From contig CM075777.1 in the NCBI GenBank assembly GCA_037974665.1, forward strand, positions 9,385,001 through 9,449,000: a stretch of 64,000 bases of DNA. The letters are read 5' to 3'. The translations under genes were made by a program, and so were the position numbers. Shown here one piece after another: positions 1-11,300 of this stretch (positions are counted from its first letter, which is position 1; each line of letters begins with the position of its first letter). This stretch comes from Ehretia macrophylla. Taxonomy: Eukaryota > Streptophyta > Magnoliopsida > Boraginales > Ehretiaceae. The notes under the pieces were generated by a model. That model searched no databases. It was given only the letters and a program-made list of their open reading frames with translations, and had not been told where the DNA came from.

Positions 1-276
1 GACCTCAAGTTAGTCCCTTAGTTGAGGGGAACCATAACCTGCTCTTTGGCAATGCCAAATTCACGTACTAACACATCTCGATGCTGTAATACTGTTCCAT
101 TTCATAAGGCTAATGGAAGGCACCAGAGTGTAACTAGATTAGCAATATGTTATTTGTCTCATAAGGCTAATAGAAGAAAACTTTCATACTTTTGGGGGAA
201 TCAACTTCCTATTTTCTCATAAGGAAATAGAATCAGTGTACTTTTATCAGAGATCAAAGAACAAGTTATGTCTTAC

Positions 277-3200
277 CGCTAACATCTAGCAGCAGAAAAG
301 TAACCACGAATATCCAAAGATACCAGCTGCAAGTAATGGTGTATAAAATGGGTGAGAATTGTTAATGACTAAAGAAGACAAAGCAGGCATGTAGACCAAC
401 CAGCAGACAAATGATGGAAAACTGCCACAGGAGACTTTGGTAACGAATTATTGACTTGCAATACCTGTTAATGGTGGTTTTCCATCCAAACTTTCCAAGA
501 GATACTCGAAATCAGAAACAATGTGGAGATATATATGTGGCGGAAGCCAAAGCAACAACAGTAGTATATATATCATTCGTGGGTGCGCCTAACTCGATCA
601 TTTCTTATGTTGCATCTAGAAATTACCTGATTCCAACAACTTTTGTGAAATCGGCTTCAAAGGCACGTACTATGTACTTGTGAAAATTAAACTTTGGATT
701 TCCTTGAGAATGCATCTAAGAGAGATTTAATAACAGAAAAAGGAGCAATTTTATCTTTAGTCTGGTATCGTAGAATTTACAAGAATGAAAACACTCGTCA
801 AGTGAACTAAAACTACCATAATGAAGCCACGCCGCAAAGTAGTATAATCTGATTCAGTTACAGATCCCCAGAATTGTTTGAAAAAGGAAACCTGAAAATC
901 AAAGACTAAAATTAATGTAATTCCAGAGCATGCATCCCCGAGAATAAAAAGAGAAATTAAATTAAAATTGTCAAAAGATAAGTGAGAATAGCTATTTCAT
1001 TGATTAAGAATTCCAAATGCCAAAGAAGAACAAACAATTTCATCCTAGAGATCTCTCTGACATACCAGCCATCCAAGCAAAGTGTCACATTTACCAAATC
1101 CCAGGAATCGGTCTTTGATGAACTCGTGTTGGTGAACGTGCGTAAATTTAGTCATGGCTGCAAAAAGAAATTTTGTCCTAAGAATAACATCTCACATTAA
1201 CTTTCAACAGCATACAGTTTGTATATGAGCCATTAAGTGGTCAATTTGCAATCTAGAATCATATGATCTAGAAGTAATAGACAAGACGTTTATTGTTTAC
1301 AGGTAACATTAAGCTGAAAAGAGCATAATAGTTTAAAATGCTCGTGTAGAATCACTACGATTTAACTAGGCATAAGACCGAGAAATGATGTTTGTTTCAA
1401 GCAGATCTTCATTTTTCAGTAAGTAACTGCTAACGAAAAACTAGTGCTTGTTGAATTAGGGATAAATATTAAGATTTATAAACTTATGATTGACACTGCA
1501 ATATATGAGGTGATGTTGATACCATTAGAAAAAGAAAAAGAAATTAGGTACTAATGTATCTTGACGAACATAGAGAAATGATCATCCACGAGGAAGGGAT
1601 TATTAGTGATGGAAACAGAAAGGCAGAGAATTCTTCGTAACAACATCTAAACATGCAAATTCTTGAACAGTAACAGATGAAGAGCCTCAACGAAAGAAGA
1701 GATACGTAACAGTCAATTGTTAGCAAAAGCTACCTTCTTCTGGGTTCTTTTTCTGAATCGCATCTTCCCAGTATTTCCATTGCCGCACCTGCAGTGCAGA
1801 AATAAAACAAACGATCATTAAAGCACCAAAAATAAGTCAATAGAATGACAAGATGATAAATTGGAAACAAAAAAGAAGAAAGTACCGTGAACTCTCTGTT
1901 ACCTTTACACCTCCAAACAGAATCGTTAGAGCAGAGAAGACTACATGTGATGCAGCAAGTCCGAAGATGAAGATATGAAGATGATGTAGTGCCGTGAGAG
2001 ATAACATTTGTGCTTTGCCCTGTTGGACAATGAGATCAACACGAACATGAGAAATACAAGAGCCAAATACTTTAAAAGGCACTGAAAAATATCTCCACGA
2101 CTTTTGTCTAGCATGTATGAGCTTCTTGGTTATTATCAAATATCATGAAAAATGAATATTATGGAACTTCCAGCACTTAATTATTTTATGAAGTTAAAAG
2201 TGAAAAAGAACACCCATTTTTCCATACTTTGAATGTTTTATATAGGCTTCAACTTAAGCACGTTTGTTTTAACTACTAAGCTAGTGGATAGTAGATTTTA
2301 TTCCGCTCACCTTTAGCCTATTATATAAATAGCTCCATACTTGTAGGCATCATGCATACACCTTCAAACTAGACCTCCGCCAGCCCTTAGCTACCATGCC
2401 TAACAAATCTTGGCATCACGGACTGACCATCAAATTGGTTAATTTTAATAGCATTTCCACTTTCTTATATATAATTAATCTAAGATATTTTCCAGAATCT
2501 CCAAGCAAAGCAACACAAACTTATACAGAATGTTAAACCAGCATGATCTTTATTCTGCAAGTTGAAATCCTCTGAAATCGGATGAACTTTGAATACATTC
2601 AAGTGCCAGTAAGGTCTGCTTTAAAGTTTTCTTCCAGTGTTTAGGGAAGCCATTCAAGATTAAGATTAACTGATGTTTGGCAATTAAAACTAACTCATCC
2701 AGTATCGATTCTAAATTCATTCATGTCTTTTGCTAAAATGTCTTCACCCATGACATAAATAAGGAATCTTTAATCTCGGAAATAAATCTGATTTTCTTTC
2801 TTATCTTTGACCTTCTCTTTTTCTTGCTGTGTTGGGAGACAATTAACTGGTGTAAAGCTAAACAAACTCTATAAGATAGCATGTCGTCCACTCACACTCT
2901 ATTCATTGAGTGAATTAGAAGATGTACTAAAAGAATACCAACTTGGGAAGACTCCTCTGTGTTGATGTGAATTCATAAATGTAAATTTAGCTGGAGAAGC
3001 AGGGCAACAAAAAATTTCTGAAGATTAGGTAAATAGATGCCAATGGATCAATTGGATATAGAGCAAGATGCTCTGAAATTAATGAAAATATACCTTCTTC
3101 TCGCAGGATTCTGCAGCATTAGATGCGCCTGCAAGAAGCCGACGGCCTCCAGGAAGCAGGGAAGTGAAAAAATGGGCAGTAGATTTTGTTGCTTCTTCTT

Positions 3201-3716
3201 TCTTACATGGAAGCCAATCATTAGCCAAGTGCTTAGGGATGCATATTTCAGTAATCTTGTCTTGACACACACTCAGAAGTAGAGATATAAACCCCAACAG
3301 CATCAACTCTGCACCATCATTCCCCATTCAAGTATCGTTATACTTAACAACAAGACAACGTAAAACAATATGATAGAACGCAAGCAAGATTGATGTCTAA
3401 CCTCCTTTTATTTTCTGTAAGGCTTCAAACAGAGGTTTCTGGTGTTTCTTGAGTAAGTACTGAAAACATCATCATCATGATCATCGTCAAATTAGTACAA
3501 TATCATCATATACTATAAGCCATAGCTACTTCACAACAAGCAAATGGTAAAATTTAAGGAAAAAACATTGATATGGAGCCTTCATTATACCTTGCCAACA
3601 AAATGAAGTGTTCTCTCAACAGTAAGAGAGATGGCTACTATCACTGTGCAGACAAGCGCAACAATCCATGTCGGCGTATACTCTAAAGTTACATCTTCTG
3701 CTCCCCCTCCTGCCAT
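277..3716 (-). CDS. MLO: MLO-family seven-transmembrane protein, 5' part of the gene
   Basis: MLO proteins are plant plasma-membrane proteins with seven membrane helices and a C-terminal calmodulin site. Some members are powdery-mildew susceptibility factors; others act in pollen tubes and roots. Nine exons on the minus strand splice in frame with GT-AG borders: 3591-3716, 3402-3459, 3094-3308, 1903-2019, 1734-1788, 1066-1157, 817-891, 627-715 and 277-326. They give about 292 residues starting [17 protein letters not shown]. Helices are visible near residues 17-34 ([15 protein letters not shown]), 62-76 ([14 protein letters not shown]), 145-169 ([21 protein letters not shown]) and 277-291 ([14 protein letters not shown]). 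Family blocks include [28 protein letters not shown] and NPKFNFHKY. The remaining helices and the calmodulin site must lie beyond base 1. The start matches the usual short MLO N-terminus. Wording is closest to the MLO1/13-type clade; that assignment is inference. Confidence 0.93.
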
Positions 3717-4010
3717 TTCTATCTTCTGTATCTCTCGGTCTTCAATCTAGATATAGCAATATATCTCTCCAAGTAACTCTAGAAATAGCAACTAGCTTTT
3801 ACACTTTAAAACTCCATTATTAACTAGTGTAGACTGTAGAGACATATAAACTCTCCTAGATAAGTAGTGTCTTATGATGAAGTATCTATCATATAAGCTT
3901 TTACAAAATTAAGGTCAAGTTGACTCAAACTTCGTTAAAATTCTCCAACATGCCATGCAAACGTACGTTTCTCGATTTTTAGCTGAATTTTCAAATACTA
4001 CGTACAGCCG
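3717..4010. promoter_or_regulatory. Upstream region of the MLO gene
   Basis: This is the 294 bases directly upstream of the MLO start codon, AT-rich and without an ORF. It should contain the promoter and 5' UTR by position. I could not single out one convincing TATA box from several AT-rich stretches. Confidence 0.4.
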
Positions 4011-4554
4011 CAGGGGCGGAGGAAGAGAGGGGCCGGCGGGTCCTCAACATCCTGAAAAAAGAAAAAAGTTTAATGAATTTAAAAAAAAAAAAAAGATTTG
4101 ACCCCAATTAAAAGTGAAAAAGTTATAATTTTTTTTTAAAATATGAAGTTAACCGCGGTAGTTTTTTTGATTAACCGGTGGAAACCCCCCTACAACCAAC
4201 CCACGTGGGTCTGGTCGGCGAACCGAACCAGCAGTCCCACGTCCGGCCTATAGCTATGTTTAAGGTAAAACTCCCAGAGTGCAGCGGCGCGACCTAACGC
4301 ATGCACCGGTTCAGTCAAGGCAGAGGCGCTGTCACACCATGGGGGATTCAAACCCGAGACGTTGCCCAGGAACAAACACCCCACGACCAATCGCGCTAAC
4401 CCTTGGGGTCAACCGCGGTAATTAATCACAAATACATTCATATTGATTGTGTGAGTTCAAATCACCATAGTTGCATATTATTTTTTACAAATAATACTGT
4501 ACAAAAGAAAATTTCGGCCCCCAACCTAACACTAGATTTTTGGCTCCGCCCTTG
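4011..4554. mobile_element. Candidate TIR element interrupted by a SINE
   Basis: The stretch begins caggggcgga and ends tccgcccttg, which are inverted copies with one mismatch in ten. This looks like a short non-autonomous DNA transposon. No matching target-site duplication was found beside the ends, so borders and superfamily are uncertain. The SINE at 4161-4410 lies inside it. Confidence 0.4.
4161..4410 (-). mobile_element. tRNA-derived SINE
   Basis: A 250-bp SINE read on the minus strand. Near its 5' end is an RNA polymerase III box A (TTAGCGCGATTGG, within 4385-4402), followed about 35 bases later by a box B (GGTTTGAATCC, 4344-4354). The 3' end closes with ATCAAAAAAAC. A perfect 10-bp target-site duplication, aaccgcggta, flanks it at 4151-4160 and 4411-4420. 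The GC-rich body stands out from its AT-rich neighbours. The box arrangement resembles the Au-like tRNA-derived SINEs of angiosperms; the exact family is inference. An internal ORF is only a by-product. Confidence 0.85.
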
Positions 4555-6439
4555 CATTCAAGGGCAGATGTAGCGGATGCAACACAGTGCTAGTGAAGGC
4601 CCGAAGGCCCACTTATCACATAAAATTTTTTAAATATCTATACATTTATATTTTTAATTTAAAAAATTAATTAACGCTCAATAAAAAAGATATATTCATA
4701 CAATTGTGAAATTACGGGTTATAACTTTCACTCAATAAAAATTTGACATCGATCTTGTAGAAAATGGTAGGATAATGCATGCATGGTTGGTTGGCGTTGG
4801 AATTGGATACCCACCCGTCGAGCATCATTTCATTTTTTTGAATGGGCTCCATGGCATTATTTTTGTTATGTGGCAGGGATTTCGCATTTGTTTATATTTT
4901 CATTCCATAGTTTTTTTTTTTTTCATTTTTAAACCTAACTGAACTATTCTACAATACATAAATCAGATTAGACATTACTATGAACATTGAACTCGTGCGA
5001 TGGATATGCTAACATTTTACTATCTAACCTAACCGTTGGGTGTAAACAAAAATTCAAAAATATTATGATCCAATTCAAAATATGTACCAATTTAATTAAA
5101 AATATAATTTTTAATAACAATTAAGAAAACTTGAACTCGTCGAGTACAATTATTCGCCTTCTGGCGACCCCTTGGGGTCTTTTCATTCCATAGAATTTAT
5201 GATGATAAAAGCTAACTAGTTTCTTGATCGTACTCTGTAGTATTTGTCTTTTTTTTTTTTTTTGTTCAAAGTACTCTGTACTATTTGTCATGTGTGCTTT
5301 TTTTTTTTTGTCATTTGTCATGTGTGCTGTCTTCTTTCATATCTAGTGGTTCGCAGCTGCTTCCTTTTCTCCATCCCAATATATATATACATTTTGACTT
5401 GTCATTAGATGTTTATCATTAAAATAACTGATTTTCTTTTTATAATGAAAAACTTATTCTTGCATAACTATATATTAAATCCACTATAATACTACAAATT
5501 TAATACTATATAATGCATCAAATCAGTTAAGAAGGTAAGCTAGAACTCGGGACCTATATGTGGTTGGAAATAAAATAGTTTTATAAATTATTAATTAATC
5601 TACATTTAGACATAACAACAATCACTTATCCTAACTCGGTAAGGAGTATCTCATTTATTAGTTTTCTTATTTTTTAAATGAGGTGTATTATGTATTGTCA
5701 AATTTAATCATTTTAAATCCTAGCTATTCGATCTACAGTAATAATCGAATCATCTAACGAAAAATATTTGAAACAAATGCTGAGATTTAAAATAACCAAA
5801 TTTGGTAACTCATTTAGAAAATAAGAGAATTAAACAAATGAGATGATCTAGACCTGGGTTTGTTTTTTGGGTCCGTCTACTATAACTATTTGTTGTTTAA
5901 TATAATCTTAATTTTTGGAACAAAAAACCAACAAAAGGAAATGTCCAATAAGAGTTAGTTCTAGTTATATCATCATAGATAGAATTAGTAGCTTTATATT
6001 AGAAATACACTTTTTCTTACCCAAAAAAAAAAAACTCTCTTAGTAATAATCAATGGGAAAGAGAAGATGAAAGTACAGAGACGTTACAATGTTTGCCACA
6101 AGAAAGAGACTGTGCTGAAAGTGACTTCCACCAAACATTACAAAATAGTTTGCTAGGTGTGTGGACCACCATTCATATTATTTACGAGATAAATAATACA
6201 ACAAATCTTTCTTTAAATTTTTAGATGAAGTAATTATTTAATATAATATTAGAGACTAAGTATCAAAATGTTCTGAGTTCAAAACTCACTACTACCTATT
6301 TGAAAATATTAAAATTGTCCAAATACAAAGCTAAAAAACTAATCTTCCTGTACTTGCGGTGACGTGGTTAAACTTTTAAATAAGATGGTCATTTAAGAAT
6401 CTACACAAATCAGAAATTTTTATTTTTATTTAAAACAAA
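4555..6439. other. Intergenic AT-rich DNA
   Basis: No gene or RNA was recognised. The stretch holds poly-T runs and simple AT-rich sequence between the SINE-bearing element and the tandem array. Confidence 0.5.
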
Positions 6440-7519
6440 AAAACACTTTACCAATAGAGTAGAAAATTAAGTTGATGTTTCTTTTCTCTTTTATTAAGAT
6501 TATTTAAAAAATCTTAAAAGGTAGTTAAAATTTAATAAATACATATAGATTCGCACCTTTCATATTATCTATTACAAGTAAAAGGCTTCTATCAAACTAA
6601 CAATAGACTAGAAAATTAAACTTAGTGCTTCTTCTTTTCTCTTTACTTGAGATTGTTTAAATATTCTTAAAAGGAAGTTAAAAGTTAATAAATAGTTTTT
6701 TGATAGGTGTGTGAAGTTTCATACTATCTATAACTTGGATCTAGCAAAAGGCAAATTGTATCAAACTTTAAAAATTGACTAGAAAAATTAAACTTAGTAA
6801 TTCTTCTTTTCTCTTTTATTGATATTGTTCACAAATTCTTAAAAGGAAGTCAAAAGTTAATAAATATATTTTAATTGATGTGTGGAGCGTCTTTCAAATT
6901 ATCTACTACTAGTATTTTGCAAAAGGCAAACTTTATCAAATTTTAAAAATAGACAAGAAAATTACCCAATGCTTATTCTTTTGTCTTTTATTCAGATTGT
7001 TAGAAATAAGTTAAAACTTTAAACGAAAAATTTTCTATAGGTGCATAGAAAACTTTCATATAATCTTTTACTATTATTTTGCAAAATGCAAATTCAATCA
7101 AAAGAATAGACTAGAAAATTGAGATGATTCTTCTTCTTTTGTCTTTTATTGCGATATTGAAAATTCTTAACAAGAAGTTAAAATTTTGATTAATATCTTT
7201 TGACAGGTGTGTGGAGCAACTTTTATATAATCTATTTATCTATAGTATTTTTCAAAAGGAATAGACTATCAATATTTATCAATAGACGAAAAGATTAGCT
7301 TAATGCTTCTTCACACATTTATTGAGCTGTCATTTAAAAATTCTTAATATAAAGTTAAAAGTTTACCAAAAAAAAGGGCTTTTATACCTTTCATATTATC
7401 TACTAGTAGTGCTTTGCAAAAGGCAACTTCATCAAACTTTAGTAATATTCTAGAAAATTAAGCTGATGCTTCTTCATTTATACATTTATTGAGTTCATTA
7501 AAAAAATTTAAAAGAGAAG

Positions 7520-7560
<41 letters not shown>

Positions 7561-7735
7561 TTTGATAGACTTATGTAGCATATTTCATATAATCTACTTG
7601 TATTTTGCAAAAGGCAAATTCAATCAAACTTTATCAATAAACTAAAATATGAAATTGATGCTGCTGCTTCATTTCTCAATTATTGACATTGTTAAAAGTC
7701 CATAAAGGAAGTTAAGAGTCAATAAATATAACTAA
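6440..7735. repeat. Diverged tandem array, about eight units of 150-200 bp
   Basis: A recurring block starts with a variant of aatagactagaaaattaa, then ttcttcttttctctttattg, then aaattcttaaaaggaagtta, then a run ending in aaaaggcaaattcaatcaaa. Unit starts lie near 6452, 6601, 6772, 6946, 7103, 7281, 7443 and 7641, giving spacings of about 149-198 bp. Units differ by many substitutions and small indels, and a TA microsatellite (about 7528-7552) has expanded inside one. The irregular spacing and high divergence suggest an old satellite-like array. No coding potential was seen. Confidence 0.8.
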
Positions 7736-8384
7736 ATTAACACATCATCATCATCATGATGATGCAAGTTTCAAATATTTTCTTTGTGTTCTGAAATAAA
7801 TTTGTCTCACCAGCATATGAATTTCCATGTTAACACCAATTCAATAACACAAACCAAACAGTTAAAAAGATGGATTACTTCATTCACTAACAGCTTGTTA
7901 GCATGGATAATCACTTGTATCCTTTTAATAGCTTTATGATTTTTGAACAAAAATGATTATGGCATTTGATTAAATTAACCAACTCCATCTAGTGAGATAA
8001 GACTTGATTTGAATTGTCCAAAATTCAACCAAATGCTTTTCAAACATCGACAAGTACTGAAGAAACCCCACCAAAAGCAATTGGCTGAAGATTGATACAT
8101 CACAAGCAGCTGATTGAAAATCTATCTAGTCCTATTTGCCGTAACAAACTCAATTTCTCACTTTTGTACCAATTCTATCTCTACAAAAATGGATTTTCCG
8201 CGTGTGGATAATAGCCATTAACTGGTGGTAAAACAGTAATCTGATATCACTAAGGAAGTTCATTATAGATTTTCTTTCTTTCTTGTGTTAGCGCTAAATG
8301 TAATTCCACCCGACCCCTTCCACGTACCTACTACCCGATTTTTCCCCCTGGGCCTCAGGGAGGGAGGTGAGCATGGGTGAAAGT
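7736..8384. other. Intergenic region downstream of the QTRT2 gene
   Basis: No gene was recognised. Because QTRT2 is on the minus strand, the part near 8384 should carry its 3' UTR and polyadenylation signals. A short catcatcatcatcatgatgatg stretch starts near 7744. Confidence 0.5.
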
Positions 8385-11300
8385 CTATGCAGTTATAGCA
8401 GCAGCAAAAAGATCATCGCGTCTTGTCCTGATAAACTTCTCGCGAAATTCCTCAAACTTTCCCTCCTTAATTGCCTCCCTAATTGAGCGGAAAAATCCCA
8501 AATAATGGTGTGTGTTGTGTCTGGAAATGATGGAAGGAACAACATTACATACATAACAAGAAGACAGCAACACAACATGGATAATAAAGGACAAAAAGAA
8601 ATACTTACATTTCTAATAGTGTTTGAGCCAACATTTCATGAACGTTGAACAAGTGATTAATATATGCTTTCGTATGATTCAGGCAAGTGAAGCACTTACA
8701 CCCGTCAATAATTGGTGAAGTATCTTTCCTGCAGCCAAAATGAATACAAAACCATGATAAAGCAGCTCAGAACATTAACCATTAAGAGATTTGACAAGAA
8801 CAACAGAAGAAAGATGAAGTCGGTGAGGACAAAAGACTTAGATGGCTGATACCAGTTCACAAACACATTAACATGGGAAACCAGATACGAAATCAGCTAG
8901 CAGAACCAACTGGTAAGGGAACACTGAAAGGTACAACTAGATACGAGGTCCACGGTACAAGGAAACTTATTGAACATTATCTTGATTCTTTCTCATATAC
9001 GTTGAATTTTAAAGGTTCCAACTTCTAATGAGAACATACCCAAATGGTCAAACGTGATACTGCTTTTCATGCGGATGAATAGCTAACATCAAATATCATC
9101 AATCAGAAAAAGATACAGGAAAAAGGAAAGAATAAATTCAGCCTCTGACTTGAAATAGAACAACATTTGAAACACTATAAATGTATGAGAATTCAAATTA
9201 AAAGATCCACGATAAGTGCATTCGCTGTTGGGGTTATTCTCATTAGTTAGGAAAGAAATTGCAAAAATGGAGAAACAAATATGGAGAAACCAATGAAATG
9301 AAGCTGCTATCTGATCAATCATCTCAAAGCTGTTGCAGAAAAGTGGAATATGATTATTTGTATTTATGTCATCAAGAAAGCAGTTGAGACATCATAGGTG
9401 CATATTGACATATGTCAAGATACTTGTTCCGCAATTTGCATAATTATCAAAACTAGGATCCGCAATGAATGAGAAAAGGAAAAAACATATCCATATTAGC
9501 AATATTTTTCAACAAGCTCAAAGTTGAAGTAGTTGACCTCTACAGAGGAATACATATAATTCCATGTTCCATCTTGCATCATAAAGAAAATGTGCCGTCC
9601 GTCTAGATTATATGCCTATAGGATATACAACAATCAGTGCTAATAAATTTGAATATCATACTAGTTGAGTAAGTTCCCGCTAAATCAGAAAATATCAATT
9701 TAGAAAATTGACCAACTAGACCCAACACGTTAAGTGCGTGCCATATATGACTGTTGATCTTTGCATACTACATTTGACAAGCAACTTCAGAAAATTTAGA
9801 ATTTGTGCAAGCATGTCGAGCAACATTAGACATGATAATCATTACAGCTTGAAGATGAGACAATCTGAGGTATTTCATGCAACAGTATAAACTCACATCT
9901 AATTGGCTATTTTTAGCAAATGTCTTTTGTAGCATCAAACTCAAAATTGAGTTTGATGTGACTTAGACCTAAGTTAGCAACTTCGAATAATACAAACCGG
10001 AAACATGGTGAAGATATCTTCGTGCTTTTGTCAGAAACTGGAAACATGGTGACAATATTTCCATCCGTTTCAGAATAGGAGCAATAATTACCTGTAAATA
10101 ATTGCTTTCAAATTGATCTTTGTGCCATCACTGTTTGAATCACTTGGCCAATTATCGAAGTCATTTCTCCCAAAAGGGAAGATAAGCGCAAATCCGCCAA
10201 GTGTCAAATGGTAAATATACCTGTTTCAAAATTACCGAATTCTTATTTTTTCCAGGGAAAATCAGCAGACAGGAAAATTTACGAAAATGAACCTGCCAAC
10301 ATACATGGAATCAAAAAGGTCAATGCCTGCAGCAACACCCTGCAAGACCTCCTCTGCAGCAAGGGAAGATGGATAATATTTAGGACATGTTCCCAAATTC
10401 ACAGCTTAACATTTCACAGGACTAATGATGTACTTTTCTTGTGAAAGCATTCCTCTGGGCAAAAGCAAACTTAAGTTTCTACGGTCCTAAAGAAAATCAA
10501 AGATCCACAATGAGATCTCAATTATTACATTTCAATTTCATGAAAGTGCTAGGATATGGAGAGAGGGGGGAGAGAGAAACAGAGAGCCTGTACCTGGAAG
10601 TTCCAGGCCACTAATCTGCCGTGGCTTTTCCTTGGGTAAATTATCCTGAGATATTATATGACAATGATCTCAATATAATCAAAAGCACGAGAAACCAGTG
10701 TAAGTAAATTTAATAGGACAAACAGGTATTGTTTTTGCCAAATTTATGCCTAATACCCTTTCTCACTGCAAAATTCAACATTCTATAGCAAGCCCTCTAA
10801 TTTTATGGATTAAATGCACAACCCCCACCCTCTCTTAGCTTTTTGTTTTGGGCACATAACCTCCCTCCTTTGGTTTGGAGATGAACACGTAACTCCTCAT
10901 CATTTGGACCAAAGTGCAACTGTTAATTATTTCGTCTATTTTGATGGAGTGTGGTTAATGCGGCTTAAGGGAAAAAAGAGGATTCAAAATTAAGGTTTGT
11001 TATGGCTACTATGCCTTTCCTCACTCAAAAAGAGGAATAAATTGACAAAAAGGGAAAAGAGATGGGATGAGAAAAGCAAAATATTACTGGTGTAACCTTT
11101 GGAAATTCCAAAAACCTATCGAGGACCTATTGGAATTTCTAGCACTTCAAACTTCTGGGTATGAAGCGCTAGGCCTTTGAGCTCCCAAATATTTGTATGA
11201 CCCAATTGCAACCAGATGAGCTCAGATTTAATAAAATGTCAAGCTCCATTCTTGACCAACCACATTCTGTTTCTTTATGTTCAAAAGAAATGTTTTTCAG

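Noticed and set aside
22..222. Short plus-strand ORF at the window start
   Set aside because: It lies in an MLO intron on the opposite strand and has no recognisable domain.
1..276. Next MLO exon
   Set aside because: No frame here shows the expected MLO helix block after [17 protein letters not shown]; the intron seems to continue past base 1.
4340..4410. tRNA gene on the minus strand
   Set aside because: Box A and box B are present, but no cloverleaf or acceptor stem closes around them; the A-tail and the 10-bp duplication show a SINE.
6440..7735. CRISPR-like array
   Set aside because: The DNA is plant nuclear, units diverge along their whole length, and there is no constant repeat with unique spacers.
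10381..10500. Extra QTRT2 exon containing VNLGTCPKYYPSS or DRRNLSLLLPRG
   Set aside because: Including either breaks the frame or the family alignment; the acceptor at 10354 joins LELP to EEVLQG exactly as expected.
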